In this document: positions 8,303-17,296 of the stretch, piece by piece
Layout of the letters: each line of letters opens with the position of its first letter
Position numbering within the stretch: the first letter of the stretch is position 1
DNA from: UBA4459 sp963776205
GTDB lineage: Bacteria > Bacteroidota > Bacteroidia > Bacteroidales > F082
Reading direction: 5' to 3'
DNA length: 64,000 bases
NCBI GenBank assembly: GCA_963776205.1
Contig: CAVZLR010000004.1
Coordinates: 1,028,778 to 1,092,777, forward strand
Notes under the pieces: generated by a model
What the model was told of the DNA's origin: nothing
Seen by the model: the letters and a program-made list of their open reading frames with translations, nothing else
Databases searched by the model: none
Made by a program: the position numbers and the translations under genes

Positions 8303-10168
8303 TCAATAACTTAAAAACTCCTTTAACAGAACCTGCGTATAAGCATACCCCTCTTTTTCCAGTACAGGTAGTTTTTCTATTGCAGCATTTTTTTGATAAT
8401 ACCACTTATAGGTAGCACTTTTAACAAGCTCACCATAAGGACGTTTCCAGCCAAAACCGTCCGTAAGTTCAAAAAAGGCGAACTCCGGTGCATATGGATT
8501 TAGCATGTTTTTACTCCACGAAAAAGAATCGGCAGGTAAGCTCAATTGTTTTAAAATGGTTGCAGGAATATCCATGTTTGAGCAAATCTTATCAATATGC
8601 CCTCCTTTAAATTCATTTTTGAGGGCACCCCCTGTAATCAAAAGTGGAATTTTATGGTATTCAAAGCTCCACAATGGAAATCCCTTGTATGAGAGATGCG
8701 AATGATCCGACATGATAAAAAACAACGTATTTTCCCATACCGGCAATTTTCTAATTTTTTCTATAAAACTTCCCAGGCAACGGTCAGTGTAATGCACTGA
8801 ATTTACAAATTTATTTTCCACAGTTATCCAGTCTAACGGCCGTTCCCCAGGGTAATCGTATGGTGAATGAGAACTTAGTGTAAAAACCGTACTAAAAAAG
8901 GGCTGAGGCATTTGCTGTATCTCATCTGTATATCTCGCAAATACATACTCGTCGTGAACTCCAAGTTTACCCCTAAGCAGTTCTGCATCGAAATCATCCT
9001 CTTCGACAATCAATTCAAACTCATTTGATGCCAAAAAAGATTTCAAATTGCCATAGATCAACTGACCTCCAAAATAAAATGACGTATAATAACCTTCTGA
9101 GTTCAGAGTATTCACAAGGCTTGGAACGGCTGCGTACTTTTCAGGATGATCTGATAATGTTGTTATGGGCAGTGCAGGTAATCCGGCAAACAAACTGGCA
9201 TTTCCCTGCTGTGAACGATTACCAGATGCATAAAAATTTGTAAAAAGCAGCCCTTCTGATTCAAGTTTGTGAAATTCAGGTGTAATTTCAGGTATTCCAC
9301 CCAATGATTCTATTACATCGCCGGGCCAACTTTCTAACAAAATAAAAACGATATTCGGCTGTGCGTATTTTGTAATGAGTACAGTTGTGTCCTTTGGCAC
9401 GAAATGTATTGCTTCAACCAACTTTTCAGCCTCTTCATCATCAAGTGTAAAAAATGGTTCAATATCAGCTATACTAGTATGGTTTTGTATGCTAAATCCT
9501 ATATTATAACCTGGATTTACAGCTGCAATATTCAATATATTATTTTGCGAGAAATATGAATCGCTTGCCGTTATTGGAATTTCTTTAAACCCACCTCTCA
9601 TCATTAAAAAGAGGGCTGCAATAGCCAGTAATACAGCTAAACTATTCAAAGCCGGATGAGGCTTCAACTGAAAGCCAATATGCTTTTTGGTTAAAATTTT
9701 TATATAAAAGAAAATAAATAATGCGGACTGAGAAATCCAAAGAAATATAAATAAAACAAATCTTGAAGTCTGAACTGAATTGAGCACTTCACCGGGTTGC
9801 TTTAAATATAACAAGGCTTTATATGAAAGTTTCGTATTCCATTCTTCAAAAAGTCCAATTTCTGCTATGGCTAACAGGCAATACAGAATTATTACAACTC
9901 CCGAGTAAATTGTATTCAACTTGTCAATCCACTTGTGATTATAAAATAATTGAATTGATAATAGAATTAATGGAATTATTAAAATATAAGCGGCTGTCGA
10001 TAAATCCAGTTTAAAAGCGTGCCAGTATACTTCAAGCACTTCTGCAAATGGTATTGCCTCTCGAATTATTGATTTTGAATACCATATCAAAAAAAGGGAT
10101 CTCTCAATCGAAAATAAAAACAACCAAAAAATCAACTGGACAAATAATGCCCTTATAAAATGCTTCAT
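8303..10168 (-). CDS. LtaS-like membrane sulfatase/phosphoglycerol transferase family protein
   Basis: The 621-residue protein has five predicted N-terminal membrane helices (about 8-28, 58-75, 88-105, 135-158 and 175-190) and an extracytoplasmic sulfatase-fold domain from about 270. Metal and nucleophile landmarks are E279 in LLESWPG, the GNRSQQG segment with a candidate nucleophile S319, and IMSDHSH. In Gram-positive LtaS the nucleophile is Thr; Ser occurs in some relatives. In Bacteroidota these proteins probably transfer phosphoglycerol or phosphoethanolamine to a surface glycan; the acceptor is unknown. Confidence 0.85.
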   Translation of the reverse strand: MKHFIRALFVQLIFWLFLFSIERSLFLIWYSKSIIREAIPFAEVLEVYWHAFKLDLSTAAYILIIPLILLSIQLFYNHKWIDKLNTIYSGVVIILYCLLAIAEIGLFEEWNTKLSYKALLYLKQPGEVLNSVQTSRFVLFIFLWISQSALFIFFYIKILTKKHIGFQLKPHPALNSLAVLLAIAALFLMMRGGFKEIPITASDSYFSQNNILNIAAVNPGYNIGFSIQNHTSIADIEPFFTLDDEEAEKLVEAIHFVPKDTTVLITKYAQPNIVFILLESWPGDVIESLGGIPEITPEFHKLESEGLLFTNFYASGNRSQQGNASLFAGLPALPITTLSDHPEKYAAVPSLVNTLNSEGYYTSFYFGGQLIYGNLKSFLASNEFELIVEEDDFDAELLRGKLGVHDEYVFARYTDEIQQMPQPFFSTVFTLSSHSPYDYPGERPLDWITVENKFVNSVHYTDRCLGSFIEKIRKLPVWENTLFFIMSDHSHLSYKGFPLWSFEYHKIPLLITGGALKNEFKGGHIDKICSNMDIPATILKQLSLPADSFSWSKNMLNPYAPEFAFFELTDGFGWKRPYGELVKSATYKWYYQKNAAIEKLPVLEKEGYAYTQVLLKEFLSY

Positions 10169-10185
10169 ATTCTTTTATTCAAAGG

Positions 10186-10193
10186 CAAAAGTA
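10186..10193 (-). promoter_or_regulatory. -7 box (TACTTTTG) of the LtaS-like gene
   Basis: The minus strand reads TACTTTTG, an exact TAnnTTTG match 18 bases before the ATG of the LtaS-like gene, so the leader would be very short. No convincing -33 TTG was seen. Confidence 0.4.
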
Positions 10194-10245
10194 TAAATTA
10201 AGCAAGAAAAGGACTGTTAAAATAAAAACAGTTATCATCAAATTT

Positions 10246-10253
10246 TAACTTTG
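10246..10253 (+). promoter_or_regulatory. -7 box (TAACTTTG) of the yggS-like gene
   Basis: TAACTTTG matches TAnnTTTG and ends 12 bases before the ATG at 10266, again implying a very short leader. The message would probably continue into the Ca/Na antiporter gene 39 bases downstream. Confidence 0.45.
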
Positions 10254-10265
10254 TAAAAAAAACAA

Positions 10266-10928
10266 ATGGGCATTCAAGAAAACCTGACTGACTTTCTTAA
10301 AAAAATACCTTCTGGGGTCAAACTCGTTGCTGTTTCAAAAACAAATCCTGCCGAATTAATTAAAGAAGCTTTACAAACCGGACACCGGATCTTTGGCGAA
10401 AATAAAGTTCAGGAACTGGTATCCAAACAAACCCAGCTGCCAGATATAGTTGAATGGCATTATATTGGACATCTGCAGCGGAATAAAGTAAAATACATTG
10501 CACCCTTCGTATCACTCATCCATGCTGTCGACAGTTTAAAATTGCTTAACGAGATCAATAAACAGGCCTTAATAAATAATCGCACGATCGATTGCCTACT
10601 CCAATTCCATATTGCGGAAGAATCTACTAAATATGGAATGAATTATGATGAGGTTATCAATTTGCTGGAAAGCGAGCTATATAAAACATATAAAAATGTA
10701 AGACTTATCGGTGTTATGGGGATGGCTACCTATACCCATGACAATGAACAAATAAGAAATGAATTCAGAAGGTTAAAAAACTATTTTAATCAACTTAAAA
10801 AAGAATATTTTCAAGAGGAAACGAGTTTTAAAGAAATATCTATGGGCATGTCAGATGATTACCAAATTGCTATCGAAGAAGGAAGCACCCTGATCCGAAT
10901 CGGTTCCAAAATTTTTGGAGAACGATAA
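10266..10928 (+). CDS. yggS: PLP homeostasis protein (YggS/PROSC family)
   Basis: This 220-residue single-domain protein has the alanine-racemase-like TIM barrel that binds PLP and buffers its free level. The PLP lysine is in LVAVSKTNPAELIKEAL (K25). Other family marks are FGENKVQEL, EWHYIGHLQRNKVK, LIGVMGMATYT and SMGMSDDYQIAIEEGSTLIRIGSKIFGER at the C terminus. It is likely followed in the same message by the antiporter gene. Confidence 0.95.
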   Translation: MGIQENLTDFLKKIPSGVKLVAVSKTNPAELIKEALQTGHRIFGENKVQELVSKQTQLPDIVEWHYIGHLQRNKVKYIAPFVSLIHAVDSLKLLNEINKQALINNRTIDCLLQFHIAEESTKYGMNYDEVINLLESELYKTYKNVRLIGVMGMATYTHDNEQIRNEFRRLKNYFNQLKKEYFQEETSFKEISMGMSDDYQIAIEEGSTLIRIGSKIFGER

Positions 10929-10967
10929 GCTTTTCATATTTCCTCTATACCTTATCACAATTAAATT

Positions 10968-11918
10968 ATGTTAACTTATACGGTTTTTATTTTTGGCTTC
11001 ATTATTCTCATTTTAGGAGCCAACTGGCTTATCTCCGGAGCGTCATCAATAGGATTGCGTTTCGGACTTTCACAACTTATAATCGGACTGACGATTGTTG
11101 CTTTTGGGACCTCATTACCAGAGCTCGTGATCAACGTTTTTGCCAGCATAAATGGAAACACCGACCTGGCTATGGGCAATGTTATCGGAAGTAATATTAC
11201 AAATACCCTTTTAGTGATTGGTGTTGCCGCTGTTATAATTCCCATTAAAGTGAAACAAATCATTAATAAAAGAGACATCTGGTTTAACCTGATGGCCGCC
11301 GTGATGGTTATGTTACTCGCCAACGACTTTATTTTTGGTCGTTCACATAATTCAATAAACCAGTTAGACGGTCTTATATTAATATCAATTTTGGTTTATT
11401 ACCTGTATGTATCATTTTTTAAGGATAAAACGGCTGTAAGCGATAGCAGTGAAAAAATAAATAAGCTCCCACTTTACAAGTCGGTCATTTATATCATTTT
11501 GGGTGGCTCTGGATTATTTGTTGGTGGCAAATGGATCATATCGGGTGTTTCTCAGCTAACGACAGATTTAGGGGTAACTGAGTCTGCAATTGGTTTGACA
11601 CTGATAGCTGGCGCCACATCACTTCCTGAACTGGTTACAACAATAATTGCCGCCCGCGATAAAAACACTGACATTGCATTTGGGAATGCAATAGGTTCAA
11701 ATATTTTCAATGTTTTTTTGGTTTTAGGATGCAGCGCCTTAATCAAACCTATTGATTTTCAATTATCACTGAATGTACAAATTGGAATGCTTGTGGTATT
11801 TAGCTTTCTGATCATGCTGTTTATCAAAACCGGAAAAGAAAAAAGAACCATTTCCAGAAGAGAAGGAATTTTATTGATATTCGGATATTTTTGCTTTCTT
11901 TACTATTCCATTATGTAA
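10968..11918 (+). CDS. Calcium/sodium antiporter (YrbG-like, CaCA family)
   Basis: The 316-residue membrane protein has about ten helices arranged as two inverted halves. The two alpha-repeat motifs are visible: GTSLPELV with GNVIGSNITN at residues about 46-83, and GATSLPELV with GNAIGSNIFN at about 223-259. These form the ion-binding sites that exchange Ca2+ (or another cation) for Na+ across the inner membrane. The next gene starts 13 bases downstream. Confidence 0.93.
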   Translation: MLTYTVFIFGFIILILGANWLISGASSIGLRFGLSQLIIGLTIVAFGTSLPELVINVFASINGNTDLAMGNVIGSNITNTLLVIGVAAVIIPIKVKQIINKRDIWFNLMAAVMVMLLANDFIFGRSHNSINQLDGLILISILVYYLYVSFFKDKTAVSDSSEKINKLPLYKSVIYIILGGSGLFVGGKWIISGVSQLTTDLGVTESAIGLTLIAGATSLPELVTTIIAARDKNTDIAFGNAIGSNIFNVFLVLGCSALIKPIDFQLSLNVQIGMLVVFSFLIMLFIKTGKEKRTISRREGILLIFGYFCFLYYSIM

Positions 11919-11931
11919 ATTAAGCAAGCAA

Positions 11932-12903
11932 ATGAAATTTACAGCACAATTACTTTTTCTGCTGACAATAATTATATCCGTACCAGATAGCATTGCCCAA
12001 AACACGGGTTTTGGCTTGATAATCAACAGCAAATATAAGACCTGGGAAACCGATAAAAAGATTTCTACGCTTCCTTTTTGCAATCAGAAACAACATGATA
12101 GAGGAAACAGTACACCCTTACCCTACGGTGTTAGTATCCATTCATTTTATTATAACCAGAATTATTTTGGGACCGACCTGAGAATGGTAGGTGAAGTCAA
12201 GGGCAGTAATGGCCCCATACCTGTCACTATTGTTGTTGATTCAATGTACCAGAACACATCAGTGATGGAATTCAAAACCAACATCCGACCCAATATCTGG
12301 CTATTTCCGTTTTTAAATATTTATGGAATCATCGGTTATACTGCCGGCCAGGTGAATCCGGATATCACAGTTACAAAATTTCATGTGGAAATTATTAATG
12401 AAGCTGATACAATTCACCAACCTGTCGACACTTCATTCAGCATAACCGAAAAGCCTGTTTTTCATGGGCCGTCATTCGGAGCAGGAGTCACTTTATCGGT
12501 TGGTTTTTCAATGTTCTTTCTACTTATTGATTACAATTTTATTATGTCCAATCCTCTGCAAGTAGATGGAAATCTTTACAGTCATTCGATTATGCCCAAG
12601 TTAGGAATTCTTTTAGGCAATAAAAGCAAACATTTAAAAGGAGCTATCTGGGTCGGAGCCATGGGTTTTTATAACGATCAGTTTTTTAGTGGAGAAGTTG
12701 ATATTAGAGACATAGACAAAGACCTGGAATCGCTGACAGGCAGGTATATTGATTATCGGGGCGATATAAAAGCTTACCCCGGCGAACAATGGAATTTTAT
12801 CATGGGTGGTTCGTGGATATTCAATGCAAATAATACATTATTATTTGAGGTTGGAGTTACGCCACGGCTTCAAGCCAGTATATCATATAACTACAGTTTC
12901 TAA
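11932..12903 (+). CDS. Exported protein of unknown function, probable outer-membrane beta-barrel
   Basis: I do not recognise this family. The 323-residue protein has a signal peptide (MKFTAQLLFLLTIIISVPDSIAQ) and then alternating beta-rich segments rich in aromatic and Gly residues. It ends in a strand terminating in Phe (ASISYNYSF), as outer-membrane barrels do. It follows the antiporter by 13 bases and may be co-transcribed. Confidence 0.65.
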   Translation: MKFTAQLLFLLTIIISVPDSIAQNTGFGLIINSKYKTWETDKKISTLPFCNQKQHDRGNSTPLPYGVSIHSFYYNQNYFGTDLRMVGEVKGSNGPIPVTIVVDSMYQNTSVMEFKTNIRPNIWLFPFLNIYGIIGYTAGQVNPDITVTKFHVEIINEADTIHQPVDTSFSITEKPVFHGPSFGAGVTLSVGFSMFFLLIDYNFIMSNPLQVDGNLYSHSIMPKLGILLGNKSKHLKGAIWVGAMGFYNDQFFSGEVDIRDIDKDLESLTGRYIDYRGDIKAYPGEQWNFIMGGSWIFNANNTLLFEVGVTPRLQASISYNYSF

Positions 12904-12931
12904 GTTCAGATTGGTTTCAAAAAATAATTTA

Positions 12932-12949
12932 TTGTTATTTTATTAACAA
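12932..12949. promoter_or_regulatory. Rex operator upstream of rex
   Basis: The 18-base sequence TTGTTATTTTATTAACAA consists of perfect inverted half sites TTGTTA and TAACAA with a six-base spacer. This is the geometry of the Rex site TTGTGA-N6-TCACAA. It ends four bases before the rex -33 TTG and indicates NADH-responsive autoregulation. The assignment is by pattern and context. Confidence 0.65.
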
Positions 12950-12953
12950 AAAG

Positions 12954-12984
12954 TTGCATACTTATGTGAAGCCATATACATTTG
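12954..12984 (+). promoter_or_regulatory. rex promoter (TTG-N20-TACATTTG)
   Basis: A TTG at 12954-12956 is followed after 20 bases by TACATTTG at 12977-12984, close to the Bacteroidota consensus TTG-N19-TAnnTTTG. It lies about 30 bases before the rex ATG and abuts the Rex operator on its 5' side. Confidence 0.6.
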
Positions 12985-13012
12985 CACTGTTATAAAATTA
13001 ACAGCGTGTAAA

Positions 13013-13657
13013 ATGGGAAAACAACCTATCTTCAAACACCTCCCTCATAAAACTATTGAGCGTTTAAGTCAATACAGAAGGGCACTCTTGCTTTGCCTCA
13101 ATACTGGCAAAACTCATATCTTTTCTCACGAGATTGCTAAAATTCAACATATCACTTCGGTACAGGTGCGCCGAGATCTGATGTTAATAGGATACTCTGG
13201 TACTTTAAGGAAAGGCTATAACATACAGGAGCTTATTAACTTAATAGGGAATATTATTGACAGTGAAGAAGGTATAAACGTGGCTATTGTAGGTATGGGA
13301 AATTTAGGGCGCGCTTTAATCAATTACTTTACCGGCAAGCGTCATAAACTGGAAATTGTTGCGGGTTTCGATACCAATCCTGATAAAATTGGAAATGCCT
13401 TTAGCGGTGTTAAATGCTATTCAATCAATGATTTGGATAAAATAATCAAACAAAAAAATATTAAAGTAGGAATTATAACGGTTCCAGCCGACCAAACCAC
13501 AGAAACCGCCAAAACACTTGTAAAGGCAGGCATCAATGGGATTTTAAATTATACCCCAAAGCCGATAGATGTACCTGATAACGTTTATCTTGAAGAGTAT
13601 GATATGATAACTACTCTTGAAAAAGTAGCTTTTTTTGTGAAAATATCAGATGAATAG
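13013..13657 (+). CDS. rex: Redox-sensing transcriptional repressor Rex
   Basis: Rex senses the NADH/NAD+ ratio and releases DNA when NADH is high, so fermentative and alternative respiratory genes are turned on. The 214-residue protein has an N-terminal winged helix (about 13-75, with TSVQVRRDLMLIGYSG as recognition region). A Rossmann fold follows with VAIVGMGNLGRA, the glycine motif at residues 94-99. The C terminus has the domain-swap helix (TTLEKVAFFVKI). A near-perfect Rex operator lies just upstream. It is convergent with carbamate kinase. Confidence 0.96.
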   Translation: MGKQPIFKHLPHKTIERLSQYRRALLLCLNTGKTHIFSHEIAKIQHITSVQVRRDLMLIGYSGTLRKGYNIQELINLIGNIIDSEEGINVAIVGMGNLGRALINYFTGKRHKLEIVAGFDTNPDKIGNAFSGVKCYSINDLDKIIKQKNIKVGIITVPADQTTETAKTLVKAGINGILNYTPKPIDVPDNVYLEEYDMITTLEKVAFFVKISDE

Positions 13658-13667
13658 TTTGTAACAG

Positions 13668-14612
13668 CTATACAATAGTAATTCTTGTTCCACCATTATC
13701 TACCCCTAGTAAAGTAGTTTCAGTAATGATGGTATCCTTACCGCTTCTTTCCACAAAATGAATGGCAGCCCTTATCTTCGGCCCCATACTTCCTTCACCA
13801 AATTGTCCTTCTTGAAGATATTTCCTAGCTTCTGCAATACTCATCCTGTCAACTGTTTTTTCCTGGGGAGTATTAAAATTCAAACACACCTTTGGCACAT
13901 CCGTTAAAATAAATAATTTATCCGCCCTGATCTGGGATGCCAACAATGCTGATGCAAGGTCTTTATCTATTACAGCATCAATACCCTGAAGCTTGTTCTC
14001 AGCTTCATAAAAACAAGGGATTCCCCCACCACCAACAGCAATTACGATGTGGCCTTCCCGGGCAATTTTTTCTATTGACATACGGTTAAATATCACCAAT
14101 GGTGTCGGTGATGCTACTACTTTCCGCCAACCTCTGCCAGCCGCATCTTCACGGAAGGTGGCGTTATTGTTTTGCATCATCGTTTCCGCTTCTACTTTCG
14201 TAAAGAATGGCCCGATTGGTTTTGTAGGTTTCTGGAAAGCAGGGTCATCTTTATTTACAAGTACTCTTGTGATAATTGAAATAATATCCCTGTCCAAGTC
14301 TTCTTCAAGTAATACATTTCGAAGCTGCTGCTCCAAAAGATAACCAATAAATCCCTGTGAATACGCAACATTTACATCCAAAGGCATATCAGGAATACCA
14401 TATTGCTTATAACCCGCAGTATTGGCCAACAATATATTACCTACCTGTGGTCCATTTCCATGGGTGACCACAAGATTATAATCGCGGTTAATTAATTTCA
14501 CCAGGTTTTTACTTGCTTTATAGGCATTATCTTCCTGTTCATCAATGGTACCTTTCTGACCCGCTCTTAAAAGGGCATTTCCACCAAAAGCAACTACAGC
14601 TAACTTACTCAT
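13668..14612 (-). CDS. arcC: Carbamate kinase
   Basis: ArcC catalyses the reversible transfer of phosphate between carbamoyl phosphate and ADP, giving ATP in arginine, citrulline or agmatine fermentation. The protein has the amino-acid-kinase fold: VVAFGGNALLRAGQ at the N terminus, VTHGNGPQVGN, VIAVGGGGIPCF and FGEGSMGPKIRAAIHF near the end. The frame extends two codons upstream to a TTG, but the ATG at 14612 is the likely start (314 residues). No arcA or arcB is nearby. A candidate Rex site lies upstream. Confidence 0.94.
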   Translation of the reverse strand: MSKLAVVAFGGNALLRAGQKGTIDEQEDNAYKASKNLVKLINRDYNLVVTHGNGPQVGNILLANTAGYKQYGIPDMPLDVNVAYSQGFIGYLLEQQLRNVLLEEDLDRDIISIITRVLVNKDDPAFQKPTKPIGPFFTKVEAETMMQNNNATFREDAAGRGWRKVVASPTPLVIFNRMSIEKIAREGHIVIAVGGGGIPCFYEAENKLQGIDAVIDKDLASALLASQIRADKLFILTDVPKVCLNFNTPQEKTVDRMSIAEARKYLQEGQFGEGSMGPKIRAAIHFVERSGKDTIITETTLLGVDNGGTRITIV

Positions 14613-14639
14613 AACCAATTTTTTTTAAAAAAAGGATTG

Positions 14640-14647
14640 CAAAGTTA
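14640..14647 (-). promoter_or_regulatory. -7 box (TAACTTTG) of arcC
   Basis: The minus strand reads TAACTTTG, an exact TAnnTTTG match 28 bases before the arcC ATG. The region where a -33 element would fall is occupied by the candidate Rex site at 14667-14684. Confidence 0.45.
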
Positions 14648-14666
14648 ATACAATTTTGAATTATAA

Positions 14667-14684
14667 CTGTGATATTTTTAACAA
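14667..14684. promoter_or_regulatory. Candidate Rex operator upstream of arcC
   Basis: CTGTGATATTTTTAACAA has half sites CTGTGA and TAACAA with a six-base spacer, similar to the Rex operator at 12932. The left half is imperfect. It overlaps the expected -33 region of the arcC promoter, where a repressor would block polymerase. Confidence 0.35.
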
Positions 14685-14813
14685 GAGAATGTTGTAGATA
14701 AATCAATAAGCCTGTTAAATCATCAAATGAAGTTCGTTTATTGAACAGCAACTTAAGATTTGTTTTGAAAGTTTAATTTGACTACTTTGCAACTATAATC
14801 CAGCGATCAAATA

Positions 14814-16346
14814 ATGACAAAAAACATCCGATTTAATCTTAACATAAAGAATATCACTGGTTTTATTGTTGCTCCAATTTTATTCATTTATCTTATATTA
14901 TTTGGCGATCTGGAAACAGGAAATCCGCAGGTGACATACACACTGGCAATAGCATTGCTTATGGCCATCTGGTGGATTACTGAAATAATTCCATTGGCGG
15001 TTACTGCTCTAATTCCGGTGATATTATTTCCTCTATTCGGCATTATGAATGGTAAAGATGTTTCTTCTACTTATTTTAACCATGTAATTTTCCTCTTTAT
15101 AGGTGGATTTCTCGTGGCACTGGCCATGCAAAAGTGGAATTTACATAAGCGTATTGCCTTACGAATTCTCATGATCACCGGCTCCAGTCCGGCGCGCATC
15201 CTTCTGGGTTTTATGTTCGCCACAGCCTTTCTTTCCATGTGGATATCCAATACCGCCACGGCTATGATGATGGTTCCCATACTACTTTCCATCATTAGTA
15301 AACTGGAAGATTTTATGGATAAAAAGGATTTGTCAAGATATTCCATTGGTTTACTCCTCGGAATTGCTTATAGTGCATCCGTAGGTGGTATTGCCACTTT
15401 AGTCGGGACACCGCCCAATTTATCGTTTGCCAGGATATTCCAGATAATGTTTCCGCAGGCACCTGATATCAGTTTTTCCGACTGGTTTATTTTTGCCCTG
15501 CCCATATCCATCATATTTTTCATCATAATCTGGCTATTCCTGTATCTCGTTTACAGGCCCCGGACTTCTTTGAATGACATAAAAAATATTGATTTTAAAA
15601 AGCAATACAACGATCTGGGACCAGCGAGTTTTGAGGAAAAGATAATCCTTATCGATTTTATTTTACTTGCTGTATTCTGGCTCACTCGAAGCGGGATCAC
15701 TATAGGCGAATTTGTTGTCCCCGGCTGGGGTGTTCTGTTCTCAAACCCAGAATATATCAATGATGGAACAGTGGCTATTTTTATGGCCGTTATCCTGTTT
15801 TTCATCCCAGGTAAAGCGAATAATAAACAAAGAATCCTTGATTGGGCCACTTCTGCTAAAATCCCATGGAATATAGTTTTATTATTTGGCGGTGGATTTG
15901 CATTGGCAAGCGGGTTTAAAGAATCTGGCCTGTCTCTTTGGTTTGGTGAACAACTCAGTGTACTGGATAGCTGGCATCCTTTGTTAATTATCTTTGCCAT
16001 TTCATTAACCATGACTTTTTTAACTGAACTTACTTCCAACACTGCAACTACAGAAATGTTGTTGCCTGTTTTGGCAGGTTTATCAGTTACCATCAACATC
16101 CACCCTCTCCTTTTCATGCTACCGGCAACCATCAGCGCTTCTATGGCTTTTATGTTACCTGTGGCAACACCACCAAATGCTATCATTTTTGGTTCAGGCA
16201 GAATAAGGGTTATGGATATGGCAAGAACCGGGTTTCTTTTGAATTTGATAGGTGCCATAGTAATTACATTTATTACCTATTATTGGGGTACATATATTTT
16301 TGGAATTGACCTCAATGTAATGCCAGATTGGGCAATTTTGAAATAA
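14814..16346 (+). CDS. SLC13-family sodium-coupled anion symporter (DASS)
   Basis: This 510-residue membrane protein has about eleven to thirteen helices and two copies of the Ser-Asn-Thr substrate and sodium motif: MWISNTATAMMM near residue 145 and LTSNTATTEMLLPVL near 407. Family members import di- or tricarboxylates or sulfate together with sodium. The substrate cannot be fixed, though a dicarboxylate such as succinate is plausible. Its TAA stop shares one base with the ATG of the next gene, so the two are translationally coupled. Confidence 0.9.
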   Translation: MTKNIRFNLNIKNITGFIVAPILFIYLILFGDLETGNPQVTYTLAIALLMAIWWITEIIPLAVTALIPVILFPLFGIMNGKDVSSTYFNHVIFLFIGGFLVALAMQKWNLHKRIALRILMITGSSPARILLGFMFATAFLSMWISNTATAMMMVPILLSIISKLEDFMDKKDLSRYSIGLLLGIAYSASVGGIATLVGTPPNLSFARIFQIMFPQAPDISFSDWFIFALPISIIFFIIIWLFLYLVYRPRTSLNDIKNIDFKKQYNDLGPASFEEKIILIDFILLAVFWLTRSGITIGEFVVPGWGVLFSNPEYINDGTVAIFMAVILFFIPGKANNKQRILDWATSAKIPWNIVLLFGGGFALASGFKESGLSLWFGEQLSVLDSWHPLLIIFAISLTMTFLTELTSNTATTEMLLPVLAGLSVTINIHPLLFMLPATISASMAFMLPVATPPNAIIFGSGRIRVMDMARTGFLLNLIGAIVITFITYYWGTYIFGIDLNVMPDWAILK

Positions 16347-17296
16347 TGAATTCAGATAAAATACAACAACAAAAAGCTTACCTCTTGGCTATAGTGGCTG
16401 TGCTGTTCTGGTCTACCATGAGTTCTGCCTTTAAGATTACTTTACGATACATACCTTTCGATCAGTTGCTCCTATGGAGCTCCCTCTTTGGATTTATTGT
16501 ATTATTCACAATCAACCAATTAAGCATACATCGCCTTAAAATAGCAGCGCTCAATAAACGTGCTATACTATCTTCTGCTTTGATGGGTTTTTTCAATCCC
16601 TTCCTGTATTATTTGATCCTGATTAAAGCCTACGAATTATTAGAGGCTCAAATTGCCGGAACTTTAAATTATTTCTGGCCAATAGCACTGGTTTTGCTTT
16701 CAATTCCATTCTTAAAGCAAAAAATTAGTTCGTTTAGTATTTTGGCCATTTTTATAAGTTTTGTAGGAATTGTGGTTATTTCAACAAAAGGAGATTTTAC
16801 AAATTTTAAGGCTTCTGATCCACTGGGTGTTATATTGGCTGTGGGAAGTGCATTTTTATGGGCTGTGTATTGGATATTGAATATGAAGGACCAAAGGGAA
16901 GAAACAGCTAAGATCACGCTTAATTTATTTTTTGGTGTGATCTACATTATAATTTATTTGCTCATTTCAGGTATTAAAATAAGCTTGCCTGGAACTTATG
17001 CACTCATCGGTACAGTTTACATAGGGATGTTTGAAATGAGTATTACTTTTGTAATATGGCTCAGAGCGCTCAATTATTCAAGTGATACAGCCAAAGTAAG
17101 CAACCTGATTTATTTATCCCCTTTTTTAGCTTTATTTATCATCAACCTGACGGTGGAAGAAAGAATTCATACATCAACTGTTATCGGATTGGGGTTCATT
17201 ATAGCAGGTATCATACTGCAACAATTGATGGGAAGGAAAAAAATACAATCTTTAAAAAAAAAACTGAAATTTAGGACTTATCTGAATGAAACTTGA
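16346..17296 (+). CDS. EamA/DMT-family transporter
   Basis: The protein has ten membrane helices in two EamA repeats, which is the drug/metabolite transporter fold. The second repeat begins near DPLGVILAVGSAFLWAVYWI. The frame opens at a TTG (16328), but the ATG at 16346 is the likely start (316 residues) and overlaps the symporter stop as TAATG. The substrate is unknown. Its 3' end overlaps the next gene by 11 bases, so the three genes from 14814 to 18080 form an operon. Confidence 0.87.
   Translation: MNSDKIQQQKAYLLAIVAVLFWSTMSSAFKITLRYIPFDQLLLWSSLFGFIVLFTINQLSIHRLKIAALNKRAILSSALMGFFNPFLYYLILIKAYELLEAQIAGTLNYFWPIALVLLSIPFLKQKISSFSILAIFISFVGIVVISTKGDFTNFKASDPLGVILAVGSAFLWAVYWILNMKDQREETAKITLNLFFGVIYIIIYLLISGIKISLPGTYALIGTVYIGMFEMSITFVIWLRALNYSSDTAKVSNLIYLSPFLALFIINLTVEERIHTSTVIGLGFIIAGIILQQLMGRKKIQSLKKKLKFRTYLNET

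Noticed and set aside
10211..10240. A third Rex-like site (CTGTTA-N6-AAACAG) between the LtaS-like and yggS genes
   Set aside because: Both half sites deviate from the operator at 12932 and neither neighbour is an expected Rex target.
15551..16258. 235-codon open frame on the minus strand inside the SLC13 gene
   Set aside because: It is antisense to a well-supported membrane transporter and has no recognisable domain or plausible start.
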